NCBI GenBank assembly: GCA_910579145.1
Contig: CAJTTQ010000003.1
Location: 11,448 to 75,373, forward strand
Length of the DNA stretch: 63,926 bases
Origin: an uncultured Eubacterium sp.
GTDB lineage: Bacteria > Bacillota > Clostridia > Lachnospirales > Lachnospiraceae
Direction: 5' to 3'
Position numbers and translations under genes: made by a program. Position 1 is the first letter of the stretch. The number at the start of each line of letters is the position of its first letter. Shown in pieces: positions 50,715 through 60,202 of the stretch. The notes beneath the pieces are model-generated. The model was not told the origin of the DNA. It saw only the letters and a program-made list of their open reading frames with translations, and did not search any database.

Positions 50715-50726
50715 GTCACGTATTGA

Positions 50727-51533
50727 TCAAAGTAATGACAGTTTGGTAATGGCATCATCTTTCAGGATCAGTTTATAATGTTCATTAAAATAATCCTGTG
50801 TAGCATACGTCAATGTTTCCTTTTTTCCGAATTCGCCTAAAATGGAACAAACTTTGTCAAAAGAAGCCATTTTGTTATTCTTGGATAAGATCAAGTAGTA
50901 TCGGCTGGTTTTCTCATCTTTCCAAACGCTGTTCTTTCCAGAATAGACACGGACGACAGCTTTGGAAGCGCTGACAATGAAATTCAGGGATGGGAATGAA
51001 TACAGCCGGGAGGTCGCATCCTGAGAGGCTTTGGTATGCTTCCCAGAAGGTTCTTTGCTGCGTTTTCTCTTTTTGAGAATCTCGTGAAGAGGAATAAATT
51101 CAGAGGCGTTATCATCCGCTTCGGCAATGATCTCGTTTAATTGTTCGAAACAATTGATCAGATCATCTTCAAATTCATCCTCATCATCTTCTAGATCTTC
51201 ATCATAGAATTCCTCGTCCTCATCTTCATCTTCAAATCTATTTGCAATATTTCCAAATTTTGAAAATTTCTCTTCAAATTCATCTGGGTCTTCCACTTTG
51301 GTTATCACGAGGATGATCGATTCTTTTGAAGTCGGGATTGCCTCGATCATAAGTGGAATGTCATCTGCATCAAATCCAAAGTCCAAGTTTGCCTGTTCCA
51401 TCATATCTCGAAAAAGTTCTTTTGCCCGTTCGGAACCGTATGCCAGTTCACTGATCTTCAACTGACGTTCTGATAAATCACGTTTACTAAGAGTACAGCG
51501 TATCTGCTTGTCGTTGATGCGTTCAATTCTCAC
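50727..51533 (-). CDS. mecA: MecA-family adaptor protein
   Basis: This 268-residue adaptor delivers substrates to ClpC. The N-terminal domain (MRIERINDKQIRCTLSKRDL) binds target proteins; an acidic linker (about 98-125, mostly D and E) is followed by the ClpC-binding C-terminal domain (SRYYLILSKNNKMASFDKVC, YFNEHYKLILKDDAI). GTG start, with AGGAAGTGGG upstream on the minus strand. Confidence 0.9.
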   Translation of the reverse strand: MRIERINDKQIRCTLSKRDLSERQLKISELAYGSERAKELFRDMMEQANLDFGFDADDIPLMIEAIPTSKESIILVITKVEDPDEFEEKFSKFGNIANRFEDEDEDEEFYDEDLEDDEDEFEDDLINCFEQLNEIIAEADDNASEFIPLHEILKKRKRSKEPSGKHTKASQDATSRLYSFPSLNFIVSASKAVVRVYSGKNSVWKDEKTSRYYLILSKNNKMASFDKVCSILGEFGKKETLTYATQDYFNEHYKLILKDDAITKLSLL

Positions 51534-52006
51534 AAACCCACTTCCTTTCTGTATTATTTGATGCTATATTAAAAAAGTATAAATTATATCGTGAATAAAG
51601 TCAACATGTTGAGAGTAGAAAATTTGCCCAAATTTTTCATGGATTTCAGGAACGATTCCTGGTTTTGCGTACGAACGACCGTTTTTACGTACAAACAACC
51701 GTTTTTACGTTCATACGACACTTGATTTTTAGGGTGTATGGATATTATAATATGTATAAAGGTAAAAGATATTCCAGAAAGGGGCGTGATATAAATTTGG
51801 GGCAGAAGGTTTCGTTCAGCATCTTTCCTATTAATCTGATTATTCTATTAGCAATGTCGCTCAGATATCCAATGGAATGAAACATGATACAAAACACACA
51901 GGCAGCAGGAGAATGTCTTTTATCTTATATTTACGGAAAGGAATTGTTTTTGCATCACGGCATCACTTCCTTTTATCTTATCATACAGTTTTGGGGGGAT
52001 TTTTAG
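51534..52006. other. intergenic region with 20-bp repeats
   Basis: No convincing gene. Tandem units CGTACGAACGACCGTTTTTA (51668-51687) and CGTACAAACAACCGTTTTTA (51688-51707) are followed by a third, decayed copy at 51708. A TTGATT (51722), 18-bp, TATAAT (51746-51751) promoter points to the right. An in-frame ATG at 51752 would lie before the transcription start. Confidence 0.6.
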
Positions 52007-52255
52007 TTGAGAGAGACTTCATGGCTCCGAGATGAGCTAGAAAGGGCAAAGACGATGGGACTGACAGTACAGATCGAGGGCAGGACATGCACATACAGCA
52101 GCCCGGATGAACTTTTGAGTATACTGGAAGAACCGACGTACATGCTCGATTATGTAAGTGACGATGAAGGCAAGATAACCGGCATTTGCTTTGATAAAGT
52201 AAATGAACGGCACCTCATCGGAAAAGCGGATTCCGAAAAGCAGCACAAAAACTAA
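52007..52255 (+). CDS. small protein, unknown
   Basis: This 82-residue protein starts at TTG after TTGGGGGGATTTTTAG. It has a helical start (WLRDELERAKTMGLTVQIEG) and a strand-turn pattern (YMLDYVSDDEGKITGICFDK). It resembles short conserved Firmicute proteins, but no family is recognised. Confidence 0.6.
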   Translation: MRETSWLRDELERAKTMGLTVQIEGRTCTYSSPDELLSILEEPTYMLDYVSDDEGKITGICFDKVNERHLIGKADSEKQHKN

Positions 52256-52345
52256 GGTGCAAATAAAAGTTAGGGAATTTAGTTTGTGCGTTGACCGGAA
52301 AAGATAGGGTGGTAAGTGAAAAGAAGTTAAATTTGGACGAAAAAA

Positions 52346-52381
52346 GAGAGTCCCTGGCGCCTGACGGCGAGGGGGACTCCC
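52346..52381 (-). terminator. terminator of receiver-ComFB gene
   Basis: Stem GAGTCCC/GGGACTC (52348-52354 with 52373-52379) with an inner CGCC/GGCG pair. The A run at 52341-52345 is the T tail on the minus strand. Confidence 0.75.
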
Positions 52382-52400
52382 TTTTGAATCGATTTTTTAC

Positions 52401-53054
52401 CTATGCCTCGTGTCGTGGGTTTTCCTTTATCAGATTTGCGTACCGGGTGATTTCCGTCAGCAGTTGGATGCGGTCATCCATAGAGGCAAGCTGTCCGGCG
52501 TGGATGATGGATTCACCCTTACCCGTACTGACATATCTGGGTTTGGAATGGTTCAGTGTCAGTGTCAGTAAGTCTTTGCGGCACTGCGGACACGGACAGA
52601 TTCCTAAAACATCTAAATTTTTATCAATTTCCGACTGGATCAGATCTTCCATTACATTATGTACTCTCCGGGTTTTACCAATATGGATCAGGTTCAGGAT
52701 CCTTTGCCTGGTGATGGCTGGATCAAGCGGTTTTGAGAGAATGTCGTCTGCTCCCATAGTAAATGTCTGTGCGGCGTTCCCAGTCGATGCTGCCGCTGTT
52801 AAGATCAGGATGGGAACATCCCGATATAAATAGTGATCTCGAACACCCTTTAGTATACTGAATTCATCCTGCACGGCTTTTTCCAGATCCAAAAGAATCA
52901 GATCAATAGGAGCGATACTATCTTTAAAAAAGGAAGCCACCTCTGCCTGATTTGAAAGCGGAATGTAGTCGTAATCCGTTTTCAGTAAGTCTGATAACAT
53001 GTCCTGTGCCTGTTTGTCATCATCAATGAATAGTATTCTGTTTTTCATGTTCAT
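52401..53054 (-). CDS. response regulator with ComFB output domain
   Basis: This 217-residue protein has a receiver domain at 1-125 (ILFIDDDKQAQDML, phospho-acceptor Asp in LILLDLEKA, ILTAAAS, LSKPLDP). The ComFB-like domain at 130-215 contains CPCPQCRKDLLTLTLNHSKP then RYVSTGKGE. ComFB proteins are linked to competence, motility or, in cyanobacteria, c-di-GMP and cAMP binding. No histidine kinase lies nearby, so it is an orphan regulator. Confidence 0.85.
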   Translation of the reverse strand: MNMKNRILFIDDDKQAQDMLSDLLKTDYDYIPLSNQAEVASFFKDSIAPIDLILLDLEKAVQDEFSILKGVRDHYLYRDVPILILTAAASTGNAAQTFTMGADDILSKPLDPAITRQRILNLIHIGKTRRVHNVMEDLIQSEIDKNLDVLGICPCPQCRKDLLTLTLNHSKPRYVSTGKGESIIHAGQLASMDDRIQLLTEITRYANLIKENPRHEA

Positions 53055-53311
53055 CCTTTCTCCCTAGCCACATCTGCGTCAACAGACATGTTAATGTTTT
53101 AACGACAAGTTCTATATCCATTACCAGTTTAGCACATCTTTTACAAAATTTCCATAGGAAATTTTGACAGAAGTGTGCAAAGCGGCGAAAAAATGAAAAA
53201 ATAATATAGAAATGAGAAAGAGATTTATGAAAAAGTGTCAAAAACAGTAGATAATCCTTTAAAAATGTAGTATGATATTTTTGCATACTAAAAATTGAAG
53301 GGGAAAAGAAA

Positions 53312-55285
53312 ATGAAATATGCCAAAAAAAATAGTACTGCCAAAAAAGATATAAATAGGCTATTACCGATGCTCATCGCGCTCTGCCTGATTCCTTTTGT
53401 CATTCTGACAAAAGATTATCAGACAGAATTTTCAGAATTTGTCTGGTTCAATATGACAGAGATCGCCCAGATCGATTCGTTCGAGCATGCAAAGAGTATA
53501 TGCGTTGTGGTGATGGGGGTGTCGGCAGCGATCGTCATTCTGATTTCCGAATGGTTGAACTACAAACAGAAGAAGAGGTTATTTGAGAACTGTGATGTTA
53601 AGATCCTCGTACTGTGCGCCGTGTATTTTATCATGGTCATTATTTCCGCTGTGTGCAGCAGTTATCCTAACCTGGCGTTTACGGGGGGCGGATACGGACA
53701 GTGGCAGACAATGTGGGTACTGTTAGCGAATGTTTTGCTGTTTTTGTATGCGTATCGGTTCGTGGACTCGGAAAACCAGGTATCCGTGGTCATAAAATGC
53801 CTGATGGTTACGGTGGGACTCCTTGCCCTGATCGGCGTCATGCAGACAACCGGACATAATCCGCTGAGCTGGGACTGGGTACAAAAGATCATAACGAGCA
53901 AGAGTGATGTCAATGGCATCACATTTAAGGAAGGGATTTCCAATGTCATCATAACATTTAGCAATCCGAACTATGTAGGGCCGTTTGTCGCGCTTGTGAT
54001 TCCGATCGTTGCGGCGTTCGTTGCGATCCGTGCCTCCAAAGAAAATGGAAGAGCGATGGCCTGCCGGATCGCGGGGATTGCTATCATAATAGGACTTATC
54101 ATCTCGCTGTTCGGCTCTTCGTCATCAGCCGGCGCGATCGCGGTAATGACCGGCGCGGCCGCAGCCGTCATTCTCATTCTCGTGAACGCGCTGACAAAAG
54201 AGGCCGGTGAACGCGAAAGAGAAGAGGGGAGTGGAAAACGCCGGAAAACGGGCGTGATCATCGGGGCGGCAGTCGCCTTTGTTTTGGTGGCAGGAATTGG
54301 CGTATCCCGGACAGCGTTTTTCAAAAACACGGTGAATAAAGTGCTTCAGGGAAGCGAGGATACGAGGAACATTGCCTCGATCGTCAATTCGGATAAAGGA
54401 CTTGAGGTGACATTGCGCAATGGAGAAGAATTTGTTCTCACACCGACGTATGCCGAAGGGCAGAATGTTTCGTTTCAGGCATATGATGCGGATCAAAAAG
54501 AAATCCCGGTCGAGTGGTCAGCACAGAATAGCCGGTTTGTGCTGAAAGATGAGAGGTTTCAAATGGTTACCCTCGGAGTGGCAAACTTCAATGTGGATAA
54601 CCAGGTGTATCCGGGCTTCCGCTTTTACGATACGCCGAACCAGATCGAATGGATCTTTATGTATAAGGATAATGACTGGCAGTATTATACCCCGTTTGGC
54701 AAATTTACAAAACTGCACGAGGTGGAGAGTTTCGGGTTCAAAGATTATCAGAACATTGCAAATCGTCGTGGATTTATATGGTCGCGGACAATCCCGCTCA
54801 TGAAGACGTACTGGTTTAAGGGAATTGGTCCCAATGCGTTTATCATTGCCTTCCCAAATGATGATTTCGTCGGATCTAAGCGTGTCGGGGGCAATACAAC
54901 ACTTGTCGATAAACCGCATAACGCCTTTTTGCAGATTTATATCCAGACAGGCGGTATTTCGGCGATCGCGTATGCCGGACTTTGGATATTGTATATATGC
55001 GGGAGTGTGCGGCTGTTCTGGCGCCGGAAGCATTTTACGGATACGGAAAAGATCGGATTTGGACTTATGATCGGTATTTTCTCGTTTGCCGTAGCCGGAC
55101 TGACAAACGATACCGTGGTCGGATCCCAAAATATGTACTGGATCCTGCTTGGAACGGGATTTGCCGTAAACCGTGTCATCCATAAGAGCCGGGAGGCAGC
55201 CTGGATCGAAGCCGAGAGGGAGGCGGCCCGCAAGAGAGAAAAGGAGCAGGAAAAACAGCTTAGATTGAAAAAGAAAAAGCGATAA
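53312..55285 (+). CDS. O-antigen ligase/polymerase-like membrane protein
   Basis: This 657-residue protein has about 12 membrane helices. A large extracellular insert (about 335-490, rich in aromatic residues and D/N) is flanked by the Wzy_C/O-ligase signature KGIGPNAFIIAFPNDDF and KPHNAFLQIYIQTGGIS. It joins or polymerises surface polysaccharide. The C-terminus is a charged EREAARKREKEQEKQL tail. It forms an operon with the sugar transferase 23 bases downstream. Confidence 0.85.
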   Translation: MKYAKKNSTAKKDINRLLPMLIALCLIPFVILTKDYQTEFSEFVWFNMTEIAQIDSFEHAKSICVVVMGVSAAIVILISEWLNYKQKKRLFENCDVKILVLCAVYFIMVIISAVCSSYPNLAFTGGGYGQWQTMWVLLANVLLFLYAYRFVDSENQVSVVIKCLMVTVGLLALIGVMQTTGHNPLSWDWVQKIITSKSDVNGITFKEGISNVIITFSNPNYVGPFVALVIPIVAAFVAIRASKENGRAMACRIAGIAIIIGLIISLFGSSSSAGAIAVMTGAAAAVILILVNALTKEAGEREREEGSGKRRKTGVIIGAAVAFVLVAGIGVSRTAFFKNTVNKVLQGSEDTRNIASIVNSDKGLEVTLRNGEEFVLTPTYAEGQNVSFQAYDADQKEIPVEWSAQNSRFVLKDERFQMVTLGVANFNVDNQVYPGFRFYDTPNQIEWIFMYKDNDWQYYTPFGKFTKLHEVESFGFKDYQNIANRRGFIWSRTIPLMKTYWFKGIGPNAFIIAFPNDDFVGSKRVGGNTTLVDKPHNAFLQIYIQTGGISAIAYAGLWILYICGSVRLFWRRKHFTDTEKIGFGLMIGIFSFAVAGLTNDTVVGSQNMYWILLGTGFAVNRVIHKSREAAWIEAEREAARKREKEQEKQLRLKKKKR

Positions 55286-55308
55286 AAGACGCAGAAAAGA
55301 GGAAAGGT

Positions 55309-56721
55309 ATGAAAAACTATGATCCTTACAAGAAGACGATCCTGTTCTTCTTGTCCTTGATCAATATTGTTTTAATGACCGTACTTTTTGGACTTTTTTG
55401 GTATAAATTCTTTGCCGGGACGATGTACGTATATCGTTTTTACCGCAGGGGAAATTATGTCATGATTTTATTGTATTCGGTATTCCTCGTGTTTTTTTCC
55501 CGTATGTATGGCGCCATGAAGATTGGGCAGCTGCGCAGGATCGAGGTGATCTTGTCACAGTATCTCTCGATATTTATTGCCAATGTGATCACGTATATGA
55601 TCGTCTGCCTTCTGGCGTTTCGCATGATCGACGTTGTGCCTATGCTCCTCATGACGATGGGGGATTTTGTTATCACTACTTTGTGGACCTTTTGTGCGGG
55701 GAAAGTTTACAGCCGGATCTTCCAGTCGTGGAAGATATTACTGATCTACGGGGAACGTCCGGCGACTGATCTTGTGTATAAAGTAGAAGAACGCCGTGAT
55801 AAGTATGCCATTCATGATGCGATAAACGTAAATGAGGGACTTAATGCCATTGCGGAGAAAGTGAAGGACTTTGAGGCGGTGATCATCGGGGATATCGGCG
55901 TGCAGCAGCGAAATGAGGTTTTGAAATTCTGTTATGGCAATGGGATACGCGCTTACGTGATCCCTAAGATTTCAGACATTATTATGATGGGCAGCGACCG
56001 TATCCATATTTTTGACACGCCATTCCTTCTTGCCAGAGGATATGCGATGAGTTTTGACCAGCGCTTCTGGAAGCGCACGCTGGATCTCGTTCTGGCTGTA
56101 CCGATGCTGATCGTCTCGTCCCCGATCATGCTGATTGTGGCGCTGGTGATCAAACTGTATGATGGAGGCGCTGTTTTTTATAAACAGATCCGGTGTACGG
56201 AGGGCGGCCGGGAATTTGAGATCATCAAGTTCCGCAGTATGGTGGAGGACGCGGAACGTGACGGGGTGGCAAAGCTGGCATCCGTAAGGGATACCCGTAT
56301 CACGCCGTTTGGAAAGTTCATCCGGGCGACGAGGATTGATGAACTGCCTCAGCTTTTTAATGTCATAAAGGGAGAGATGTCCTTTGTCGGGCCGCGTCCG
56401 GAACGGCCGGAGATTATCCGGGAATATATGGAGAGTATGCCGGAATTTGAATTTCGGATGAGAGTGAAAGCGGGATTGACGGGATTTGCGCAGATTTATG
56501 GAAAATACAATACGATTCCGTATGATAAGTTGAAGCTGGATCTGTTTTATATTGAAAATTACAGCCTCTGGCTCGATATCAAGCTGTTTTTAATGACGGT
56601 TAAGATCATCTTAAAGAGGGAGGCGACCGAGGGGATCAGTGATTCGCAGGTCACAGCGGCCAAAGACAAAGATACATCAGACGTCTCACAGGTCGTAAAA
56701 GGTATTGTGAAGAAGGATTAA
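55309..56721 (+). CDS. exopolysaccharide polyprenyl-glycosylphosphotransferase
   Basis: This 470-residue initiating glycosyltransferase has N-terminal membrane helices (about four, 10-135), a CoA-binding-like domain, a membrane re-entrant helix near 263-285, and the catalytic bacterial sugar transferase domain. FEIIKFRSMVEDAE, ATRIDELPQLFNVIKGEMS, VGPRPERPE and KAGLTGFAQIYGKY are diagnostic. It moves a sugar-1-phosphate to undecaprenyl phosphate. Confidence 0.93.
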   Translation: MKNYDPYKKTILFFLSLINIVLMTVLFGLFWYKFFAGTMYVYRFYRRGNYVMILLYSVFLVFFSRMYGAMKIGQLRRIEVILSQYLSIFIANVITYMIVCLLAFRMIDVVPMLLMTMGDFVITTLWTFCAGKVYSRIFQSWKILLIYGERPATDLVYKVEERRDKYAIHDAINVNEGLNAIAEKVKDFEAVIIGDIGVQQRNEVLKFCYGNGIRAYVIPKISDIIMMGSDRIHIFDTPFLLARGYAMSFDQRFWKRTLDLVLAVPMLIVSSPIMLIVALVIKLYDGGAVFYKQIRCTEGGREFEIIKFRSMVEDAERDGVAKLASVRDTRITPFGKFIRATRIDELPQLFNVIKGEMSFVGPRPERPEIIREYMESMPEFEFRMRVKAGLTGFAQIYGKYNTIPYDKLKLDLFYIENYSLWLDIKLFLMTVKIILKREATEGISDSQVTAAKDKDTSDVSQVVKGIVKKD

Positions 56722-56722
56722 A

Positions 56723-56776
56723 GAAACTCAAAATCAACTTTGGCAGTTATGCCCGTTGATTTTGAGTTTCTTTTTT
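56723..56776. terminator. strong bidirectional terminator
   Basis: 16-bp perfect stem (56723-56738 with 56755-56770) and a T6 run, between the sugar transferase gene and the converging chemoreceptor gene. Confidence 0.9.
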
Positions 56777-56784
56777 GTTTGCTC

Positions 56785-58500
56785 TTATAATTCGAAATGT
56801 TTTGTGTTCGCGGATAGTTCTTTGGAGAGCTTCACAAGATCGGATGTCGCCTCGTGGCACGTCTGAATGATCTTTTGAAGTTCGAGCATGGAAGCAGATG
56901 TTTCTTCCGTACTGGCAGCATTTTCCTGCGCGATCGCAGCCAGGCTGTCCACGATCGTAAGTACGGTGGTCTTGTGTTCATCCAGAGCGGCGGTCTGCTC
57001 GCTGATGTGTTCGATCGCGTTTGTCACGTCTTTGATCTCACCATTTAGAGATTTGAACATACTGCCTGTTTCAAGCAGTTTTTCGTCCTGCATCTGAATG
57101 TTGCCGGCGACGTCGTTCATTGTATGTACGCTCGTATTGGAATTTTCCAATAGAGAATTGACGATTTCGGCGATCTTTTCCGCTGATTGTCTGGATTGTT
57201 CGGACAATTGGCGGATCTCATCGGCAACGACCGCAAATCCTTTTCCGTTTTCACCGGCTCTTGCCGCCTCTATACTGGCGTTCAGGGATAGCAGGTTGGT
57301 CTGGCCGGCTATGTCTGTGATCAGTTCGGTGGCTTCGCGAATCTTTTGTGCCGACTGGTTGGTCAGATTTGTCTGATCCTGAACGAGGAGAACAGAATCT
57401 TTTGTCTTTTGGCTGATCTGATACAATTCCTCCAGATTTTTGGCTGCTGTCTTATTGTATTCCTTCATCTTTCCTGAACTTTGGTTCAATGTTTCGATGC
57501 TGGCCGCTGTCTGATCAAGCGACTGCCCCATTTCATTTACTTTTTCACTGGCGTTCACCGTCTCACCTGCTTGTCCGGTCGCGCCGTTCGCGATTTCATC
57601 AACAGCTGTATTCACATCGTTGATCGAATTAGCAATGACGTCAAACGAAGAGGAGAACGTATTTGAAAATTCATCAAGTGCCTAGGCAGAAGTTGTAATA
57701 TTCGTCAGTATTTCGCGCAGCGAATGGATCAGGCTTTGGACAGACCGCGCAATATCACCGACCTCGTCGGCGCGGGTTAGAACGGACGAGCTCATATCCA
57801 GATTTAGGACACCTTTTGCCACATGGTTCAGATTTGTCACGGCCCCGTTCAATGTTTTGATAATGCGGATGACGAGGAACAGGACGATGACAAAGGTGAC
57901 GGCGAATATGCCGAGCATCGCCGCGGCCATCGAAAATACGGTATCCTTTAAGCCGCCAAATACCTGCTGCTGGCTGCGTCCGCAGAAAATACTGCCGACA
58001 ATCTCGTTAGAATCCGGCTGATATAGAGGAACATAGTAGCCGGCGTAAGTCGTTCCGAACAGTTCCAAGTCGCGGGCATAATAATCTTCTCCTTTGCTTA
58101 CCTGCGCGTAGACTTCGTCGGACATCTGCGTATTGATCTCACGTTTTCCTGATTCGTCCGTCAATGTCGTAAGCAGTCTGGTATCGCCGTAGAACAGAGA
58201 AAGTTCAACATCCTGTTCGGCTTTTAGTTTATCGATCAGTTCATAATTATCTGTAAGTGTTTTTGCCCCTTTGGTAAGGGTTCCATCCTTTAGTGTAAAA
58301 GGTTCGTTTCCGTTCATTCCCATATAGGCTTCGCGAACGCTTCTTGCAATGCCGCTGATTTCCCGCTCTACAAGGCTTCTGGATAGATGACCCTGTTTCA
58401 CCGTACCGAGGCAGATGCCGGTCAAAGTGACGAGTAAGATGGGGATAGCGACCATCAGGCTCAATTTTAAAGCCAGACGTAATCCTTTCTTCTTTTCCAT
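56785..58500 (-). pseudogene. methyl-accepting chemotaxis protein interrupted by in-frame TAG
   Basis: One chemoreceptor frame of 571 codons: membrane helix 11-32, single-Cache sensor (35-190), second helix (about 195-218), HAMP (219-272), then signalling domain. A TAG at 57682-57684 (codon 273) ends translation exactly between HAMP and the signalling domain. The same frame continues without other stops to 56785 and includes the MCP hairpin core (FAVVADEIRQLSEQSRQSAE). A CAG-to-TAG change is the simplest explanation. The 3' part could start at GTG 57615. Either a broken gene or a readthrough case. Confidence 0.88.
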
Positions 58501-58656
58501 GTACTTTCCTCCATTTACGTAATATTGTGTGAACTGCTATTATTATACCATTTGGATATTTTAGGTGCAAGTTTTTTAAATTTTTAGTTACAAAAGTGAA
58601 AAAATTTGATAAACTATGTAACAATGATACATATCAATGATAGGAGGATGAGGATT

Positions 58657-60072
58657 TTGAGAAAGACGAAGATTGTATGTACTATGGGTCCGGCGACCGA
58701 TCAGGAAGAGGTGCTGCTGGCCCTGATCGAGTCGGGGATGAATGTCGCGAGATTTAATTTTTCCCACGGAAGCCACGAGGAGCACAGAAGGCGGATGGAT
58801 ATGCTGAAGAAACTGCGAAAACAATGTGATAAGCCGGTGGCAATCCTTCTGGACACGAAAGGGCCGGAAATCCGTACCGGCGTTTTTGAAGAGGGAAAAG
58901 CCGTGCTGGAACCAGGAAAGACGTTTACGCTCACCTGCCGGGACGTGATGGGAAACGCGGAGCGGGCATCTGTTACCTATCCTAAGCTATATGAGGATGA
59001 AAAACCAGGCAGCCGTATTTTGATCGATGACGGGCTCGTGGAACTGGTCGTCCGGGAAGTCAGGGGAGAGGATATCATTTGTGAGGTGGTGAATGGCGGC
59101 GTAGTTTCCGACCACAAAGGGATCAATGTACCAAATGTTCATATCAATCTTCCCTATATGAGTGAGCGCGATAAAGAGGATATTTTATTTGGCATTGAGC
59201 AGGGAGTTGATTTTGTGGCGGCTTCTTTTACCCGGACGGCGGAGGATGTCATGCAGATCCGTACGCTTCTCGATGAAAATGGCGGAGAGGATATTAATAT
59301 CATCGCCAAAATCGAGAATGCGGAAGGGGTCGAGAAGATTGATGAGATCATCGCGGCGGCAGACGGCATTATGATCGCCCGCGGTGATATGGGAGTGGAG
59401 GTGCCGGACGAAGAAGTGCCGGTCATCCAGAAGATGATCATTAAGAAAGTGTATGAGGCGGGGAAGCAGGTGATCACAGCGACACAGATGCTCGATTCCA
59501 TGATGAAGCATCCGAGGCCGACGAGAGCGGAGACGGCGGATGTGGCAAACGCCATCTATGACGGAACGAGCGCGATCATGCTTTCCGGTGAGACCGCAGC
59601 GGGCAAATATCCGGTGGAATCGCTGCAGACGATGGTTCGGATCGCGGAGCGGATCGAGCAGGATGTGGATTACCGCAAACGCTTTTTTATCCACGACAGG
59701 AAAGCGAACCCGGACATTACCGACGCGATCTGCCACGCTACCTGTACGACGGCGCATGATCTCAATGCCAGGGCGATCATCACCGTAACAAAATCGGGGC
59801 GTTCGGCGCGCATGATCTCCCGATACCGCCCGGGCTGCGATATCATAGGCTGCGCGATCACGGAAAAGGTATCGAGACAGCTCAATATGTCGTGGGGCGT
59901 GACGCCGGTGCTCTTACAGGAAAAGGAAGAAGTGTTCGAGCTGTTTGACTACGCGACGGAGGCGTGTCTGGAAAAGGGGCTGGTGGAAAAAGGGGATGTG
60001 ACCGTGTTTACGTCTGGCGTGCCCATCGGGATCTCGGGGACGACGAATATGATCAAGGTACAAGTGGTATGA
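58657..60072 (+). CDS. pyk: pyruvate kinase
   Basis: This 471-residue enzyme starts at TTG 58657 (MRKTKIVCTMGPAT), 9 bases after AGGAGG; earlier in-frame ATGs lie before or on that site. Motifs are GMNVARFNFSHG, the substrate/metal segment IIAKIENAEGVEKIDEI, MIARGDMGVEVP and the signature HPRPTRAETADVANAI. Catalyses the last ATP-forming step of glycolysis. No extra C-terminal domain. Confidence 0.96.
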   Translation: MRKTKIVCTMGPATDQEEVLLALIESGMNVARFNFSHGSHEEHRRRMDMLKKLRKQCDKPVAILLDTKGPEIRTGVFEEGKAVLEPGKTFTLTCRDVMGNAERASVTYPKLYEDEKPGSRILIDDGLVELVVREVRGEDIICEVVNGGVVSDHKGINVPNVHINLPYMSERDKEDILFGIEQGVDFVAASFTRTAEDVMQIRTLLDENGGEDINIIAKIENAEGVEKIDEIIAAADGIMIARGDMGVEVPDEEVPVIQKMIIKKVYEAGKQVITATQMLDSMMKHPRPTRAETADVANAIYDGTSAIMLSGETAAGKYPVESLQTMVRIAERIEQDVDYRKRFFIHDRKANPDITDAICHATCTTAHDLNARAIITVTKSGRSARMISRYRPGCDIIGCAITEKVSRQLNMSWGVTPVLLQEKEEVFELFDYATEACLEKGLVEKGDVTVFTSGVPIGISGTTNMIKVQVV

Positions 60073-60097
60073 GTTTCGTTTCCCGGTGAAGTTTAGG

Positions 60098-60125
60098 TTG
60101 ACTTTTTTCCTGTTTTGGATATAAT
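60098..60125 (+). promoter_or_regulatory. pckA promoter
   Basis: TTGACT (60098-60103), 16-bp spacer, TATAAT (60120-60125). Confidence 0.8.
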
Positions 60126-60202
60126 TAAAATTGGGAAACAGTTGATTTTCCATTTTATTGAAAGATATCCAAATAAAAACTACTTTAGGAGGTAAATTTC
60201 TC

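Noticed and set aside
51665..51880. Reading frame of 71 codons in the mecA upstream region
   Set aside because: No ribosome site; it runs through tandem repeats and a promoter, and its later ATG precedes the predicted transcription start.
52291..52833. Plus-strand frame of 180 codons
   Set aside because: Antisense shadow of the receiver-ComFB gene and its terminator.
56785..58500. Amber codon read as pyrrolysine or a changed genetic code
   Set aside because: No pyl genes in the window and no other gene here contains internal TAG; a point mutation is simpler.
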